A stretch of 64,000 nucleotides of DNA from Gonapodya prolifera JEL478 (GCA_001574975.1 KQ965735.1:386204-450203); one strand, 5' to 3'; counted from the first letter of the stretch, positions 10,448 through 22,514 are shown. Notes: generated from the letters alone by a model not told the origin. Translations and numbers: made by a program.

Positions 10448-13400
10448 TTGCGGAAATCTAATTGGTGGCACATAAAACCTGCCTGGACTGCGCAGCGTCG
10501 AGCCGCCGACGAAAAACGAGCAAAGAAACGAACACACATGCGAGTGCGGTCGCTATCGCACGGCGATGCTGAACGATTGGTGGGAGTTGTGGATCCTGGA
10601 GGCAGAGGATTAGGATGGTCCAGCAGTGAGGATGGAACAGGAATGCGGCGGAGCGCGAGTGCGAGCGACGAGATGGAATGGGCGGGAGATGGGATGGACG
10701 GGGAGGATGGGGACGACGGGGTAGGGATGGAGGGCATTGATGGTATTGGTGGGATGGCAGCACCCACAGGCAACCACGCGCACACACTGCTGCATACGCT
10801 ATCTACGCTGACGTCTCTACGTGCGTGGACGCCATGGTCGCCGTCTTCTCTGTCTCCACCACGCAATGGACTCGCGCCACATGCAAAATCTCCCCTCACT
10901 CCCGCGCTGCAACGCGCACCACGCCAGCACGCACAAAAAGAAAAGAAAACGCGCGCTTTGAATGAATTCACGGCTAAAGTCACGGTTGTGGCGAACCCGT
11001 CACCGTCAGCGACATTCATCACCGCAACGAGCTTTGTGGACGAACCTCTCATCTCTTCTACACCGCCGCCCGTCGTTGAATATCGGCAATTCGCGATATG
11101 CCCTACCTGTCAGGAAACATTTCGTGCCTGTCTGGACCACTGCATGGGATCCCAACGACCATTGGCGCTAACCCTAGAGCACAGTCTCGAGAAAAACACC
11201 ACAACGGAAACACCCAAGCAAGACGCTCCCTCAACGTCAAGTAGGACGGAGGTACCACGGTCACCCGACCAGTCGGCCACCGCTTCCCACCCGCCTCTCC
11301 GCCCCCTCACGCTCCCTTTACCGCCAATCCTCCCTCATCTGCACCCGTCCTCCACGCCCTCCCAGTCTCCCACCTCTGAACCCCCGTTTTTCCGTATTCT
11401 TCGAGACCCAACACCCCCAACACCACCTCCACGACTCCAAGACGCCCTCCTCGTCAAATCCCAGGCGGGCGTCGCCCGAGTGGGAGGCGGCAAAGCACAA
11501 TGGACTGACGTTGTCCCAGCATGGGGCGGCTGGAAGAGGGAGAAGCCAACTGGGGGTGGTGACCGCTGGGCGTCACCTCGGGCGGTTCCTCCAGTACCAT
11601 CTACCAGGAAGCCCATCATCCCCACCACGGTCCCCGCACAGAGCCCCCCACCCACAAAGCACGCCTTGCAGCATTCTTCTGGCGCTGTCCACTCCATCCC
11701 ACCCGCCGACCTGGACCACCTCTTTGCTCACTTTGTGGAGCTCTCCTCACCCCCACCGTACCCCGTCTGGAGTTCCGCATCATCATCCTCTCCCTCTCAA
11801 TCTGCCACGCCACCCCGGGCACCACCTCCTTTCTTCGCCCACCTGACCCCCTACTTGACCTCCCACCGCCGCCTTGCCCGGCTGCTCGCCCTGCGGCAGA
11901 AGCAAGTCCTTGCAGCGTCTCACCTGGCCGCCGGACTCCGCGCGCGGCTGGCTGAGGCACAGACCCGCGCGGCAAGAGCGGAGGAGGACGTCGGAGAGGG
12001 CGAGAAGACCATGCACGAGGAGGTCTCGGGACTGGGACGGGCGTATGCGCGGTTGGTGGGAGCTGCAGTAGTGTGCGAGGAGGCTAGGAGACAGGTGCGT
12101 CAATTCATGATGGGGGGTTGGGGGTCAGTTGACCGTCCTGACACTTCTAACTACTTATCCGAAACTCTCCCCCTCTCTATTACTTATTGTCCCCCATCGC
12201 TTCAACCTCCAACCCTACACCAGGCTCTTCGCCGCCAAGCCGGTCTCCAGTCGCACATCACCTCCCAACAGCGCCTCCTTACACACCTCGCGTCGCGCAT
12301 CGCGACCACCCGTCGTGCCGTACAGGAGGCGAACCGCGCATACGTCGCGGCGGACGCCCGCGTGGGGCACCTGCGTCGCGACGCGGCGCGGGGGAGTGAA
12401 GTCCTCCGCGCCCGGGCAGAAGCCACAGCCAAGGTTGCCCATGCGCTCGAGATGGAGCTGGGCGAGCTGCAGGCGAAAGTTGAGCGGGTGAAGGCGGAAG
12501 AGGAGCGGCTGGACGGGATCGTGAAGGCGATGGTGGTGCGGGTGGATCAGGCTGGCGAACGGCGTGACATTTTGAGGGCGGCCAGGGCGGCAGGGGAGGA
12601 CGCGTTGCGTGTGCGTAGGGGGCAGATTGCGAGGGATAAGGACGAGACGGCGAGGCTGGTCAAGGAGACGGCGAGGTTGGTGCGGGACGCGCGGGCGACG
12701 GTGGACGCGATGGATGTGGCCGTGGTGGACTTGAAGGGCAAGGTGGACCGGTGCGCGGGAGAGGTGGAGGCTGCGACTGCCGGCAAGAGGGACGGGGAGG
12801 CGCAGGTCAAAGTGTTGATGGAGGACAACGCCAAGGTTGCGAGCAGGGTGGAGGAGGCGCGGCGGTCAACGAAGCGGGCAGAAGAGGAGCGAGAGAGGTG
12901 GGAGGACGATCACGAGAAGTGGAAGGTGGAGATGGACGACAAGGCCGAGGGGATGAAACGGGCGTGTGTCAAGTGCGAGGAGTCGGCGCGGGAGAGCGAG
13001 GTCCAGCGCCGCAAGTTCACCAAGGAGGCGGACGGGCTGCATGGTAAAGTGGACAAGCAGCTCGCCGAGGCGACGTCGGTGACCAACGAGCACGCGGCGC
13101 TGATCAGGGGCACGCGGGAGCGGGAGGAGGAGTTGAAGAAGGAGGTGGATAAAGTTGTGCAGGTCACAGCGAAGCAGATTGCCGATCGGGAGGAGGTCGG
13201 AAGGAAGCTCAAGGTGGTCGAGGGCGAGCTGGAGGCGGCGAAGGGCAGGGCGGACGAGGCGAGGCGAGTGGCGGCCAAGGAGAGGGGGAGGATGGAGCAG
13301 GAGGAGAAGGAGATGGGCGAGAGGTTGCGGGAGGCGGAGGAGGACGAGCGATATATGGGGAGGATTGTGAAAGGGCTGGAAGAGGACGACGAGGAGTGGA

Positions 13401-14191
13401 GCAGGGAAGGTGCGGACGTTCAAGGGACAGTTGAGGAGTACGAGCTGAAGGTTGAGCGGCTCGTTGGGCTTGTGCAGGAGCAAGAACGCGAGCTGGCACG
13501 ATCTTCAGCCGCGTGCGAGGATCTTGAAGCCTCGTGCGAGGCGCTTGTCGCGAAGATCGCCGACAAGGAGCGCGGCCTGCGCGAGGCCACCGAGGCCGCG
13601 GACGAGACGACACAGCGGCTTGCCGAAGTGCGCGCCGTCAACGCCGCAGCTGGTGACGAAGGCGCGGCCAAAGTCTCGGGGCTCCGCCTGGACGTTGCCG
13701 AGATGGGTGGGCGGGTTGTCGGGCTGGAAGTCGACCGGGCGGCGCTGCTTCGGCGGATCGCGCGGCTCCGGGCTGACGTGGACACGTGCCGGACCGAGCT
13801 GAGCAAAGACGTTGCGCGGAGCGAGAAGCTGCGCGGGCGGATCCACGACGTGCGGATGGCGTGCTGGGAGGACACGCGAGTGGCGGAGGAGTTTGGCGCG
13901 CTCAAGTGGCGCGTCGAGACCCGGACCGAGTCCCGCACCATGGAGAACTGGGCGTGGGTCCGCTGGCGCGAGCGGCGCGGGGAGGCCCTGGAGAGGACGG
14001 TCGGGGCGGAGTTTCGGAGGATGGACGAGCTGTGCGATGCGTTGGAGGTGGCGTGGGGGATGTGGGGGGAGGCTAAGGAGGAGATGGAGAGGGAGGAGAG
14101 GAGGGTGGCGGGTGCGATATGGGATGGGTGGGATGGGGAGGATGAGGAGTGGGATGATGACGCGGGAGTCGGCGTCGGCGTCGGCGTGTAG
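10448..14191 (+). CDS. Long coiled-coil protein, unrecognised
   Basis: The frame is open from 10448 to TAG at 14191, but 12095-12223 (129 bases, GTGCGT donor, pyrimidine-rich stretch, ACACCAG acceptor) is almost certainly an in-frame intron, giving about 1204 residues. Residues 1-420 are low-complexity, Pro/Ser-rich and probably disordered, with one small Cys/His cluster (CPTCQETFRACLDHC near residue 220). From about residue 440 to near the end it is continuous charged heptad-like coiled coil rich in Glu, Lys, Arg and Ala. The tail is acidic (DGEDEEWDDD) and ends in Gly-Val repeats. Cytoskeletal, centrosomal or ciliary scaffolds look like this, but nothing specific is recognised. The start may instead be the Met at 10538. 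Confidence 0.6.
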   Translation: MRKSNWWHIKPAWTAQRRAADEKRAKKRTHMRVRSLSHGDAERLVGVVDPGGRGLGWSSSEDGTGMRRSASASDEMEWAGDGMDGEDGDDGVGMEGIDGIGGMAAPTGNHAHTLLHTLSTLTSLRAWTPWSPSSLSPPRNGLAPHAKSPLTPALQRAPRQHAQKEKKTRALNEFTAKVTVVANPSPSATFITATSFVDEPLISSTPPPVVEYRQFAICPTCQETFRACLDHCMGSQRPLALTLEHSLEKNTTTETPKQDAPSTSSRTEVPRSPDQSATASHPPLRPLTLPLPPILPHLHPSSTPSQSPTSEPPFFRILRDPTPPTPPPRLQDALLVKSQAGVARVGGGKAQWTDVVPAWGGWKREKPTGGGDRWASPRAVPPVPSTRKPIIPTTVPAQSPPPTKHALQHSSGAVHSIPPADLDHLFAHFVELSSPPPYPVWSSASSSSPSQSATPPRAPPPFFAHLTPYLTSHRRLARLLALRQKQVLAASHLAAGLRARLAEAQTRAARAEEDVGEGEKTMHEEVSGLGRAYARLVGAAVVCEEARRQVRQFMMGGWGSVDRPDTSNYLSETLPLSITYCPPSLQPPTLHQALRRQAGLQSHITSQQRLLTHLASRIATTRRAVQEANRAYVAADARVGHLRRDAARGSEVLRARAEATAKVAHALEMELGELQAKVERVKAEEERLDGIVKAMVVRVDQAGERRDILRAARAAGEDALRVRRGQIARDKDETARLVKETARLVRDARATVDAMDVAVVDLKGKVDRCAGEVEAATAGKRDGEAQVKVLMEDNAKVASRVEEARRSTKRAEEERERWEDDHEKWKVEMDDKAEGMKRACVKCEESARESEVQRRKFTKEADGLHGKVDKQLAEATSVTNEHAALIRGTREREEELKKEVDKVVQVTAKQIADREEVGRKLKVVEGELEAAKGRADEARRVAAKERGRMEQEEKEMGERLREAEEDERYMGRIVKGLEEDDEEWSREGADVQGTVEEYELKVERLVGLVQEQERELARSSAACEDLEASCEALVAKIADKERGLREATEAADETTQRLAEVRAVNAAAGDEGAAKVSGLRLDVAEMGGRVVGLEVDRAALLRRIARLRADVDTCRTELSKDVARSEKLRGRIHDVRMACWEDTRVAEEFGALKWRVETRTESRTMENWAWVRWRERRGEALERTVGAEFRRMDELCDALEVAWGMWGEAKEEMEREERRVAGAIWDGWDGEDEEWDDDAGVGVGVGV

Positions 14192-14996
14192 GGGTCACGT
14201 ATTTTTATTTTCTAGGAATTGGGCATTTTTGGGGGAAGCATGTATAGTAGCAAGAGGATCTGGGTGGCTGTTCGTGAAACGAGAACATTGGTCTTAGTTA
14301 TTTTTGGGTTGTACAGTAGCAAAAATGGATCTGGTTGCTGTTCGTGGACGAAGAACATGGTGCCAAACATCAAAGTTTAGAAACGTTTCTTTACAGTAAA
14401 ACTAAAAAATGAAATCTGGACGGTGCAAAAGAGCCACGAGATGCAAACTCGGGATTTGAACCAAAGGGAAGCCCAACTGTGGTCTTCTTGAGAGGGGTGG
14501 GAACAATGACCAGATGATGACTCACGTGGACTGAGATAGAAGGTCAGTGAGCGTGAATGCGTTGTCCCAATGACGTGCTGGTATAGCTGTGGTCAGACGA
14601 GCTCCTGGCCACAGCACAACAGAGACAACGAGTCTGGTGTCTCCGTCGCTGTCTGTGTGCAGGAGCAGTCGCGCCACTGCGCAGACGTGAAGCCGCTTTG
14701 AACGGGTGAAACACGGGGGCGATAGCGACAAGAAACAGCACTGTGTTATGCGTTATAGCGTTCTAGCTGGTGGCGGAAACGTCTCCCTTTATATAATTAT
14801 TCCATCTCTGTGGCGTATTGGAAAACTGCTTGGAGTATCTTCCCTGGTTTGTTTGTTTGTGTACACAGTCTCTGTTTTGTGTTATCCAAAAGAGGAACTA
14901 TCACTTTTGGTTCCGCAGTTCCGCTCACGTTTCTCGGCGAATCCACCAGACGCAACCGCACCCGCCTCTCCCGTCTCCCACCCTCCGCACCCACAG
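14192..14996. other. Intergenic region, no gene seen
   Basis: About 800 bases lie between the coiled-coil gene and the monooxygenase. Near 14440-14465 the minus strand reads like a tRNA T-arm (GGTTCAAATCCCGAG), but no matching D-arm or acceptor stem is visible. The stretch before 14997 is pyrimidine-rich, as expected for the monooxygenase promoter and leader. Confidence 0.4.
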
Positions 14997-16799
14997 ATGT
15001 CCACCCGCTCCGTCCTGGTGATTGGCGCAGGCCCAGCAGGCACGCTCGCCGCGCTCGTGTTCCGCAGCAGGGGATTCTCTGTCACGGTGTGCGACAAGCG
15101 AGGGCCCGGCACATCGGGCGGGTTTTACGACGTCGGCGGGGCGATATCCCTCTACGGAAACGGACTCAGAGGTTTGCGGGCGCTGGGACTGCTGGACGAT
15201 GTGATGAAGTCCAGTGGTGGGGGCGCAGAACGCATGGTGTTTCAGCTCATGGACGGGACCGACCGCATCATACGGAGACAGGCCAGCAAGAAGAAGGGCG
15301 AGCTGCCACCAATACAGATCCTGCGGTCGGCCTTCCTGGACGTGTTGCTCGCCAAGTGCAAGGAAGCCGGCGTCGCGCTCCACATGGACAAGAAGGTCAC
15401 CTCAATCGACCAAACCGCCGACCTCGTCACCGCGACCTTTTCCGACGGATCCAGCACCACCGCCGACTTCCTCGTCGCCGCGGACGGGATAAACTCATCC
15501 GTGCGAACCCTCCTGTTCCCCTCCGCACCGCACGCCCGCCGCGTGGGGGTCGGGTACGTGGGCGTGTTCGACCTGGACGCCCAGCCCGCGCCCAACGTGG
15601 AGCCTTTGCGGTTCTCGACACCCATGGCGCTGTACATGAACCCCATCGAGGCCGCCATGGTGTACACCGTGCACTGTCCGGGGGACAGGGCGGGGTCGTG
15701 GATATTGCTCCAGCTCACTCCCCCCGAGAGCGACACGGACCCGGACTGGGAGCCCTACGCCAACCTGCCCAGAGAGGCAGATAGGCTCGCAGAGGTGACG
15801 CAGGGGTGGGGCGCGGTGGAGAGCGTGGTGGATGCGGTCAGGTACGCAAAGAGGATCACGCCGTTACATATGTTTGATTTGCCGGATATGGAGACTTTGC
15901 ACAAGGTGGGTACAAAAGGTCGAGCAACGGAGGCCAAAGACCGGAGTTGAGAGACGCGAGGTCTGGAGTGCTAACAATGCAAGACCGAGCTGTCCGAGCG
16001 CAGCAAGGCGCTCACCGAGGCTGTGTCCGTCAGAGGCGAATGATTCACGAAGTGGAATTCTCGTGGAGCAAACTCGAGGCCTAAGCGTGCAGCGCTGACC
16101 GAGGCCGTCCGCCGGAGGTGAAATGCACCGCGAAGCGGAACACCCATCGGGGAGTGATAGTGGTTGAATGCTCCACCAGCAATGTTTCGCATTTCGTTGT
16201 TTTTTCCTTTTTTTCTACAATCACCCTCAACAATTACGCTCTCCAACCACCGCACTCGCACGCGTCGCATCCACACATCCCACCTCAAACAGGGCCGGGT
16301 CATATTCGTCGGCGACTCTGGCCATGGCACGCTCCCGACGCAAGGCCAGGGCGTCAGCCAGGCCATCGAAGACTGCGCCGTGCTTGCCAAGCTCATGGAC
16401 CACTTTCCCGACTTTGGCGCCGTCAGCATCAACAGCAACGACACCCCCACCGACACCCCCACCCACATGGACCACACCGCAACCGTTCTGCACCTGTACG
16501 ACCAAATCCGCCTCCCACGCGCGCACTTTGTCGCCGCCGCGTCGCGAGCCGTCGCGGCACGGTGGAAGGCCAACTCGCGCGTGCAGATGCGCATCGGCAG
16601 GCTCATCTTCAGGTCAATCGTGGCGCTCAAGAACACGCTTAGGCTCAACGACGCGATTTTGGCGTATGATTACGAGCCGGACGTGGAGAAGGCCGTCAAG
16701 GCGGTCCAAAAGAAAAGTGGGAATGGCGGGCGGCGTGCAGGGAAGAGGGTGCACATGGAGGTGAGGGAGGAGGAGGGTGTGGTCCCGGCAGCGGTGTGA
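14997..16799 (+). CDS. FAD-dependent monooxygenase
   Basis: Exons 14997-15905 and 16293-16799 join in phase 0 to give 471 residues. The N-terminus holds the Rossmann dinucleotide motif VIGAGPAGTLAALVF (residues 6-20) and the usual acidic strand end (VTVCDKR). Residues around 160-167 (VAADGINSSVR) match the second FAD/NAD(P)H motif of group A flavin monooxygenases. The second exon starts with GRVIFVGDSGHGTLPTQGQG, the third FAD motif. The family (salicylate hydroxylase-like, PF01494) hydroxylates aromatic or related substrates with NAD(P)H and O2. The substrate is not predictable. The single intron is unusually long for the window (387 bases) and contains repeated DNA. The C-terminus is basic. 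Confidence 0.85.
16005..16155. repeat. Intronic repeat, degenerate two-copy unit
   Basis: Inside the monooxygenase intron two adjacent units share the pattern GCGCT(C/G)ACCGAGGC followed by GTCCG(T/C)C and CG(A)AG(T/C)GGAA. The same pattern occurs inverted at 30780-30970 in the SPAG6 intron, so this is a dispersed repeat family (R2) that tolerates intronic insertion. Confidence 0.5.
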
Positions 16800-17814
16800 G
16801 CGTGGCTTTGGTGGGGTCAGGGGTGGGGTTGGAGAGGCTCGTGGGGGTGTGAAACGAACGAAGGGCGGGTGAAAATCTGGGAAAGCTGAACGTGAACGTG
16901 AATGGATGAACCCAAAAATTAATTGCATTTTAATTGACTTGTGCACTTTTAATACGGAATCTTACGATTTGAACACTTGCCCGTCAATACGTTCTCATGG
17001 GTTCCATGTCAGATTGTTATTCAAGGAAAGGATCGCAGCCGCAAACCCATGGTTGAGCAGGGCTTTCTAGCAGAGAAAGAAGGAAAAGGAAGATTTTGGT
17101 GTACATACTGTCAATGGTGGCAGTATAGGTATTGATGCGTTCTCTGCAATTTTACATGGCGTCACCTCGACGCATCTTTGCGAAATACCAGGTATGCTTC
17201 TGTCCAAATAGCGATAAAATACTGAAGATTGAATATACTCACTCGTGTCCGTGTTTTCAATGGGGCACAGCATGATGAAGGTTTTGGCGGGCCTGGGCTC
17301 CGTAGGAAGGACTCTTAACAATTTCGTGAACTTGCGAGAAGGCGGAGGAGAGCAACACAAGGGCAACGAAGACTTACTCAGGTGAGACGAGATGTGATGC
17401 GACGCCAGCGAGCGGGCGATGATGCGACGGGTGTCGGCTGATGGCTCGGCGAAGTGTGTCGGAACTTTAAAGGGTCGCGACCATGCGTGGATGGCGGGAG
17501 GGCGGATGGGGTACGAGCCTGACATATACAATGCGATGGATGCACGCGATCTTCTGGGCTCGAAGGGATGGTGTTGATTATGGTGGTGAAGGGATTGCAG
17601 ACTGGGTTGGGGTGAAGAGGCCGCACTACCGGCCGATTTCATCGATTCCCCGTACTCATCAGTTTGTCGCTCTCTCTCACTCTCGCTACAACAATCTCGC
17701 GGCGTGCGCTGGTGGTGCTTGTCGTTCAGGGGAAGACGGGGGCGTCCATATTGTGTGATCGCCGTCAACCTTCCATACCCGCGCGTTACCCGGCATCACA
17801 CGCTCATAAGCTGC
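16800..17814. other. Intergenic region, no firm gene
   Basis: About 1 kb lies between the monooxygenase and the SANT protein. On the minus strand, 17500-17230 has an open stretch (SRPFKVPTHFAEPSADTRR, then FTKLLRVLPTEPRPAKTFI) with plausible splice sites. It could be a small divergent gene, but the product is unrecognised and too short to support. Confidence 0.35.
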
Positions 17815-20662
17815 ATGCTGCACAGCGATACGTCCATGCACGGATTCGATCGCACCCCGATGGAATGGTTCTACGATGATGCACCGCATCCACCCCCTCG
17901 TCTCCCGAGCCCCGTGCCAGGATCTCTCTCTCATCTCTTGTTCGCAGCACATGCGTTGGACTCAGTGCGCATTCTGCCTCGGCACCCGCCTATCGTCCCG
18001 GTCCCGGGTCAAATGAGCCCTTCCGTCTTCTCGCAACATCAAGTAGCACCAGCTCAGATACCCTACCACAACACTCCACATATCCCTCTTTTGTCGCAAA
18101 CAACAGTGCCAGGGTCAACGCACGCGATGAGCTCTGTGCGCTCAGGCTCGGTCGCTACAGGATCTGCCGTTGGAGTGCACACATCGCATACCCCCAAGCC
18201 ACCGACCCCTTGGGTACACAGCCATGCTCAATCAGTCCCACGTAATCGCACACAGTCACCCGCTGTGCAAAATCTTCCGTCACCTGTCTCACCGGGGTCG
18301 GGGTCCACGCGTCCTTACGCAATCACGTCAAACGCTAACCTAATTCAAGCACCCCACACTCCGCACTTTTCGTTTCCACCAAACTCACATAATTCAACAC
18401 GCTCTCCAATCACGTACTCGACCGTCCCTTCAGCCACTGCCACCGCACGTCAACCTCCTCAGTACTCCAATACACACCCGGCTCTCCCTGTCACCTTCAC
18501 TGCGCCAATCGCAACACCAACCCTTCCGCCGCAACCCCTCGCATCTCCAACTCCACTTCCTTCCCCAACCATTCCTCCCCCTCCTTCTCCCACCACTCAA
18601 ACCACTCACCCTGTCAATCCACGTACACCAGTCGCTGACCCCCTCGCCTACGCCAGAGCTCCTCCCCGCTCCCGCGCCCTTCCCCTCCGCCAACGCTGGC
18701 ACAGTTCTCTTGGTGCCCGCGTTCCCCCTCCTCCTCCCGGCTGGGACGACTTTGGGAGGCTCTTAGCAACAGGAGTTCCCGTCCCACGCCCTCCTGGGCA
18801 GGACCGCGTCCCTGCGCAATCTGCCCGACTTGTCGTGGACCGTGGCACGGCGCGTGTGCTCCTTGATGGAGCCCCGAGTGGAACGCTTGATGCGTTGGAA
18901 CCGCTCCCCTTACCGCTCCGGCCAAGGGTGGACTGGACTCTGGTGGACGGGCATGCGGTGGTGCAGGGGGAAGTGGGGCGGCTGGTGGACGCAGCACTAC
19001 GTGCGGGCGACGGACGAAGGGAGGCAACGTGGCGAAACCACAGGCCGTGGGAGGACCCGAGCGAAGAGGACGGCGCGGGTTCTATGCATCCACCAAACCC
19101 GCAATCGTCCTTCATGCCTTCCCTGGATCTAGGGGATGGGGCAAGGGGCGTCACGTCTCCCTACCCTTTCGACTCCAACACCTTTCAAACGTCGTCGTCG
19201 TCCCTTGCCGTCTCTTCCACCCGCTCCCGCCCGCCCACACGGCCCGCTCCTTCTGCTTCTCGTATTGCTCTCCCTCCCGGAATGCACGTGAACATGCGTA
19301 GCAGCGCCCCCAACCCCACTCGCTTTGTACCAGATCCCCTTCTCGACCTTTCCCTTCTCCGCTCTAGGCGCCCCTTGTGGACACCAGCGGAGGACCGAGC
19401 TTTGGACACTGCTGTGGGCAAAATGGGGAAAGAGTTCAGGGGGTGTGCGAAGGAAGTTTGCGGCGTGGGAATAGGGAAAACGCTGGCACAAGTTGTGGAG
19501 CGGTTTTACTTGAAAAAGCACGAATTGGCGGCGGTGAAATGTTCCAAGTGGAGAAAGAAATGTGTCAAGGAGGCGACGGGGGAGCAGAATGCCGTGGGGA
19601 AGACGGTGCAGTCGGAAGGCGAGATGGACCCGGGAGTCGGAGTTGGCCAGGTGCCGACCACGACTCCACAGGCGAGGTCCAGGTCGCCTCAGAGGGGTGG
19701 TGCTGGGTCGTCTTTTGTGAGAGCCGTTGAGAGGGGAATCAGAGCGGCCAGGGGGAGGGGTGTTGGGTCGAGTGGTGCGGTTGGAAGAAGTGGTGCTGGT
19801 GTTCGGTCTGGAAGCGGGAGCGACGTCAGCGCGTCCAAGAGGCTGCACAATGAATACGGTTGGGGGGTGGCTGAGGCGGAGTTTGGAGGCGTCGCGGGGA
19901 GGAGGAAGGGGAAAGGAGTCGTTAAGGTGCGGGCCGTGTTCGGGAGTGCATCCAACGTAGGAAAACCAGGAAATATGGCGCCTTTAGCCTCTGGAGGGAT
20001 GGAGAGTCCGACGCGGCATACGGTTGTCCGGGGTGACGATGGAATGGAGGGGATCGTGATGGATGATGCCTTGCTTGATGGTGAGTTGAGTCTCTTGTTG
20101 TTGGGGCACCAGGGTGCAACTCACAGTCTTTTGCACCGAATTCAACCCACGTACCTACCCCACGCCTTGCACGCCATCAGCAGAGCGCTTCTCGCCTCCA
20201 CACATCGTCCCTGCACTCTCAACCTCTATCCTTCCCGATCCCATCCCCGCGTCCTCCATCCTCTCTTCTCCGACCTCGTCCGTTTCTCCGGACAGCTCTG
20301 AGACGCTCTTTATTCCTCCACATGCGTCCGAGGTCCCACGAAGGCCTCCCGACCCTGCACCGCCCTTGAGTGCAAACTCGCCCAGCGATGGCCCCTTACT
20401 GGTGCGGTTCCCTTCGTCTATTACACTTGCGCCCGATAGGCAATCGAGATTATTGATCGAGGATCCGGACACAACCAACGGCGCGAGGATCCTGGGCTTT
20501 CTCAGCAACAAGCGCGCAAGGTCCGACTCGGGGGGTGAGCGCGGGGAGGCCTGGGTGGCGAAGAAGGCCCGAGGGGATCCCTGGGCGTGGGCGTGGGAGG
20601 GAGAAACTACGCCCAAGGAGTCAGAGCTGGGGAAGCGAGAGGTGGCTGGTTTGTGGGCGTGA
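17815..20662 (+). CDS. SANT/Myb-like domain chromatin protein
   Basis: Two exons, from 17815 (or the in-frame Met at 17704) to 20080 and 20127-20662, joined by a 46-base intron in phase 1, give about 935 residues. The N-terminal half is Pro/Ser/Thr/His-rich low complexity. At about residues 517-575 is a SANT domain: RPLWTPAEDRALDTAV, GKMGKEF, KTLAQVVERFYLKKHEL. This follows the pattern W...E...D.A....GK.F...K....V..FYY of corepressor SANT domains (RCOR, MTA and MIDEAS types), which bind histone deacetylase complexes or histone tails. No clear ELM2 motif is seen upstream. A nuclear corepressor-complex role is inferred. The C-terminus is basic with RARSDSGG and Trp repeats. Confidence 0.7.
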
Positions 20663-22514
20663 ACGACCTTGGTGTGGTGCGGACGGAGAAATGCCCAGAA
20701 GGAAACGAGCTGTTTTGTGGTGATGTGGATGGCACCACGAGAGCAAGATAAATTGCTGACAGAAAAGAGGCAGGAAGCACCGCGAAAAGAAGACCCAAGA
20801 AAAAAGGAACGCAAAAATTATTCGCTCCCAACCTCCACATTTGCTTTCAATCACTTGTTTATAATCCACCCCACACACATGTAAACCCCCATAATTTCAA
20901 TTTAATCTCCTTAATTCAAATTTGGTGGAAAGAAGGAGATCCAGGAGGAGATTCCTTAGACTACGATGAATTGGATCTCGCATTTACTTCGCTGTGGGGT
21001 CAAAATAAATGAAGCTTTGTCGCTCTCCACGTGGGCGTGTTTCTACGTGTAAACGACTTGCATCGGCCAAGGGATAGGGGGAAACTGAGAGTTTGCTGCT
21101 GCCACTTTCACAGTCGCAGTTCTGAGCACATAATTGCGAAGCCCGTTGCGAACGAAGTGAGCGGGGGCGCAGCTTAAAGTTTGTGCACATCTAATGAGTA
21201 CACTTCGAGGTGGCCGATTTGTGCGTCCGTCCGAGAAAAAGTTCTTGAAAACATGAGGAACCCCCCACTTTAAGACCGGCAATCTCTTTCTTGATATAAC
21301 GGGACGTCACCTTTTGACCATCAGCTTGGAATTCGCCGTGCAGCACGCGTTGTGACCAGTGAGCTGCAGAAGGACACGTCTCGCGATATGGTCAAAACTA
21401 ATGAGTTCTCCTGCCCAGAATCGATTCTAAAGATTCGTTAAAAATGTCTTTGGACTACGTCTGCGTGCATGCTGTCTCTCGTGGACTTCGTTGGACAGGA
21501 AGGGTGAAGAGGGGGGTTTGTTTCGTCGTGTGACGGAAACCTCGGAACTGAGAGAGAATTGGAGACCCTCAAATAAGCGTAATGCAGCAGTTGGTCAGAA
21601 GTACGTGACAGTGTCCTGGATGGGGTAATTAACGTTGCTTGCGGCTCACAGATAGAAAATGACAGCTATTCTGTAACATGGAGTGCCAAGTAGATTATGG
21701 TGATTAGCTCTGCCTGTATAACGTAATGCGTGTAAACTTTGGTGAATACTAATTGGCGGGACTCGTTTTGAAACGTGGGGTGGGGGGGGGTGAGGGTGGT
21801 GAAAGTGTCCATAGCATTCAGATGAAGTTGACAGTTCTTCCTTTTCCTCCCCTTTCGCACTTGCGACCGGCGTTTTGAATGACTCCTAGACGTCCTCGAG
21901 CGCCGCGCTCACAGGAACGGGCGCCTGATGTCGTCGGTGGCAGAGAGAGTGATGGAGAAGGAATTCCGGATCGTGATGGGGAAGCGAATTGTTCAAAGCG
22001 CCAAAAAAGAGCCGCAGGTATAAAAGAGATTCCTCCTTGACTGCATCCACCATGGCTTGTTGATAGTTTTTCCTTCGCCAGCCAACAAACCACCTGTCGT
22101 AATCGGCGAAAGTAGTGAGTGAAGACGATGGACCGGGTTCAGCTCGAACTCGGTTGGCGAAGGGAAAGAAGCGAAAGAAAGAGTCATTGCGTGGGAGGAG
22201 GGAGATTAGAGGATAGTCAATGAGAGTAATTAGCGAAGAATAGAAAAAGAGTAATATGCATAAACAATTTGAAGGCATGACTGACGTAATCGCTAATGCA
22301 AAGAAAGGTTTTGACAAACTTGATCATCTCTAAGCAACTGATTCACGCGCGGGTTTCCCGCGCATGAATTACACTATCGCTCGCAAAGGGCGAGCTCAAG
22401 TGCATAGCCCCACTATCTTATGTAATGGAAGCCAACCACCTTTTTGTTCCCAACCTTACTGAGGCCTCAGGTAGCAGGACTCCCACCAAAAATGACCGCG
22501 ATCGTCCGCCCACG
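20663..22514. other. Long intergenic stretch without a supported gene
   Basis: About 1.85 kb of lower-GC DNA. The longest frame (minus strand, 22317-21886, 143 residues) has a short hydrophobic stretch but no family resemblance and no splice context, so I do not call it. A perfect 7-base-stem hairpin lies at 22347-22363. A run of nine G with flanking G/T occurs near 21780. This is the presumed promoter of the polygalacturonase. Confidence 0.4.
22347..22363. repeat. Perfect short inverted repeat (hairpin)
   Basis: GCGCGGG, a TTT loop and CCCGCGC form a perfect 7-bp GC stem in otherwise AT-rich DNA, about 150 bases before the polygalacturonase start. The function is unknown. Confidence 0.6.

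Noticed and set aside
14425-14490. tRNA-like T-arm on the minus strand
   Set aside because: GGTTCAAATCCC resembles a B box, but the T-stem has a mismatch and no acceptor stem, D-arm or anticodon arm can be placed around it.
17067-17500. Small minus-strand gene divergent from the SANT gene
   Set aside because: There are open pieces with plausible splice sites, but the product is short, unrecognised, and the frame choice after the first intron is arbitrary.
21886-22317. 143-codon minus-strand frame with a hydrophobic stretch
   Set aside because: No signal peptide pattern, splice context or family resemblance; the region is otherwise non-coding in character.
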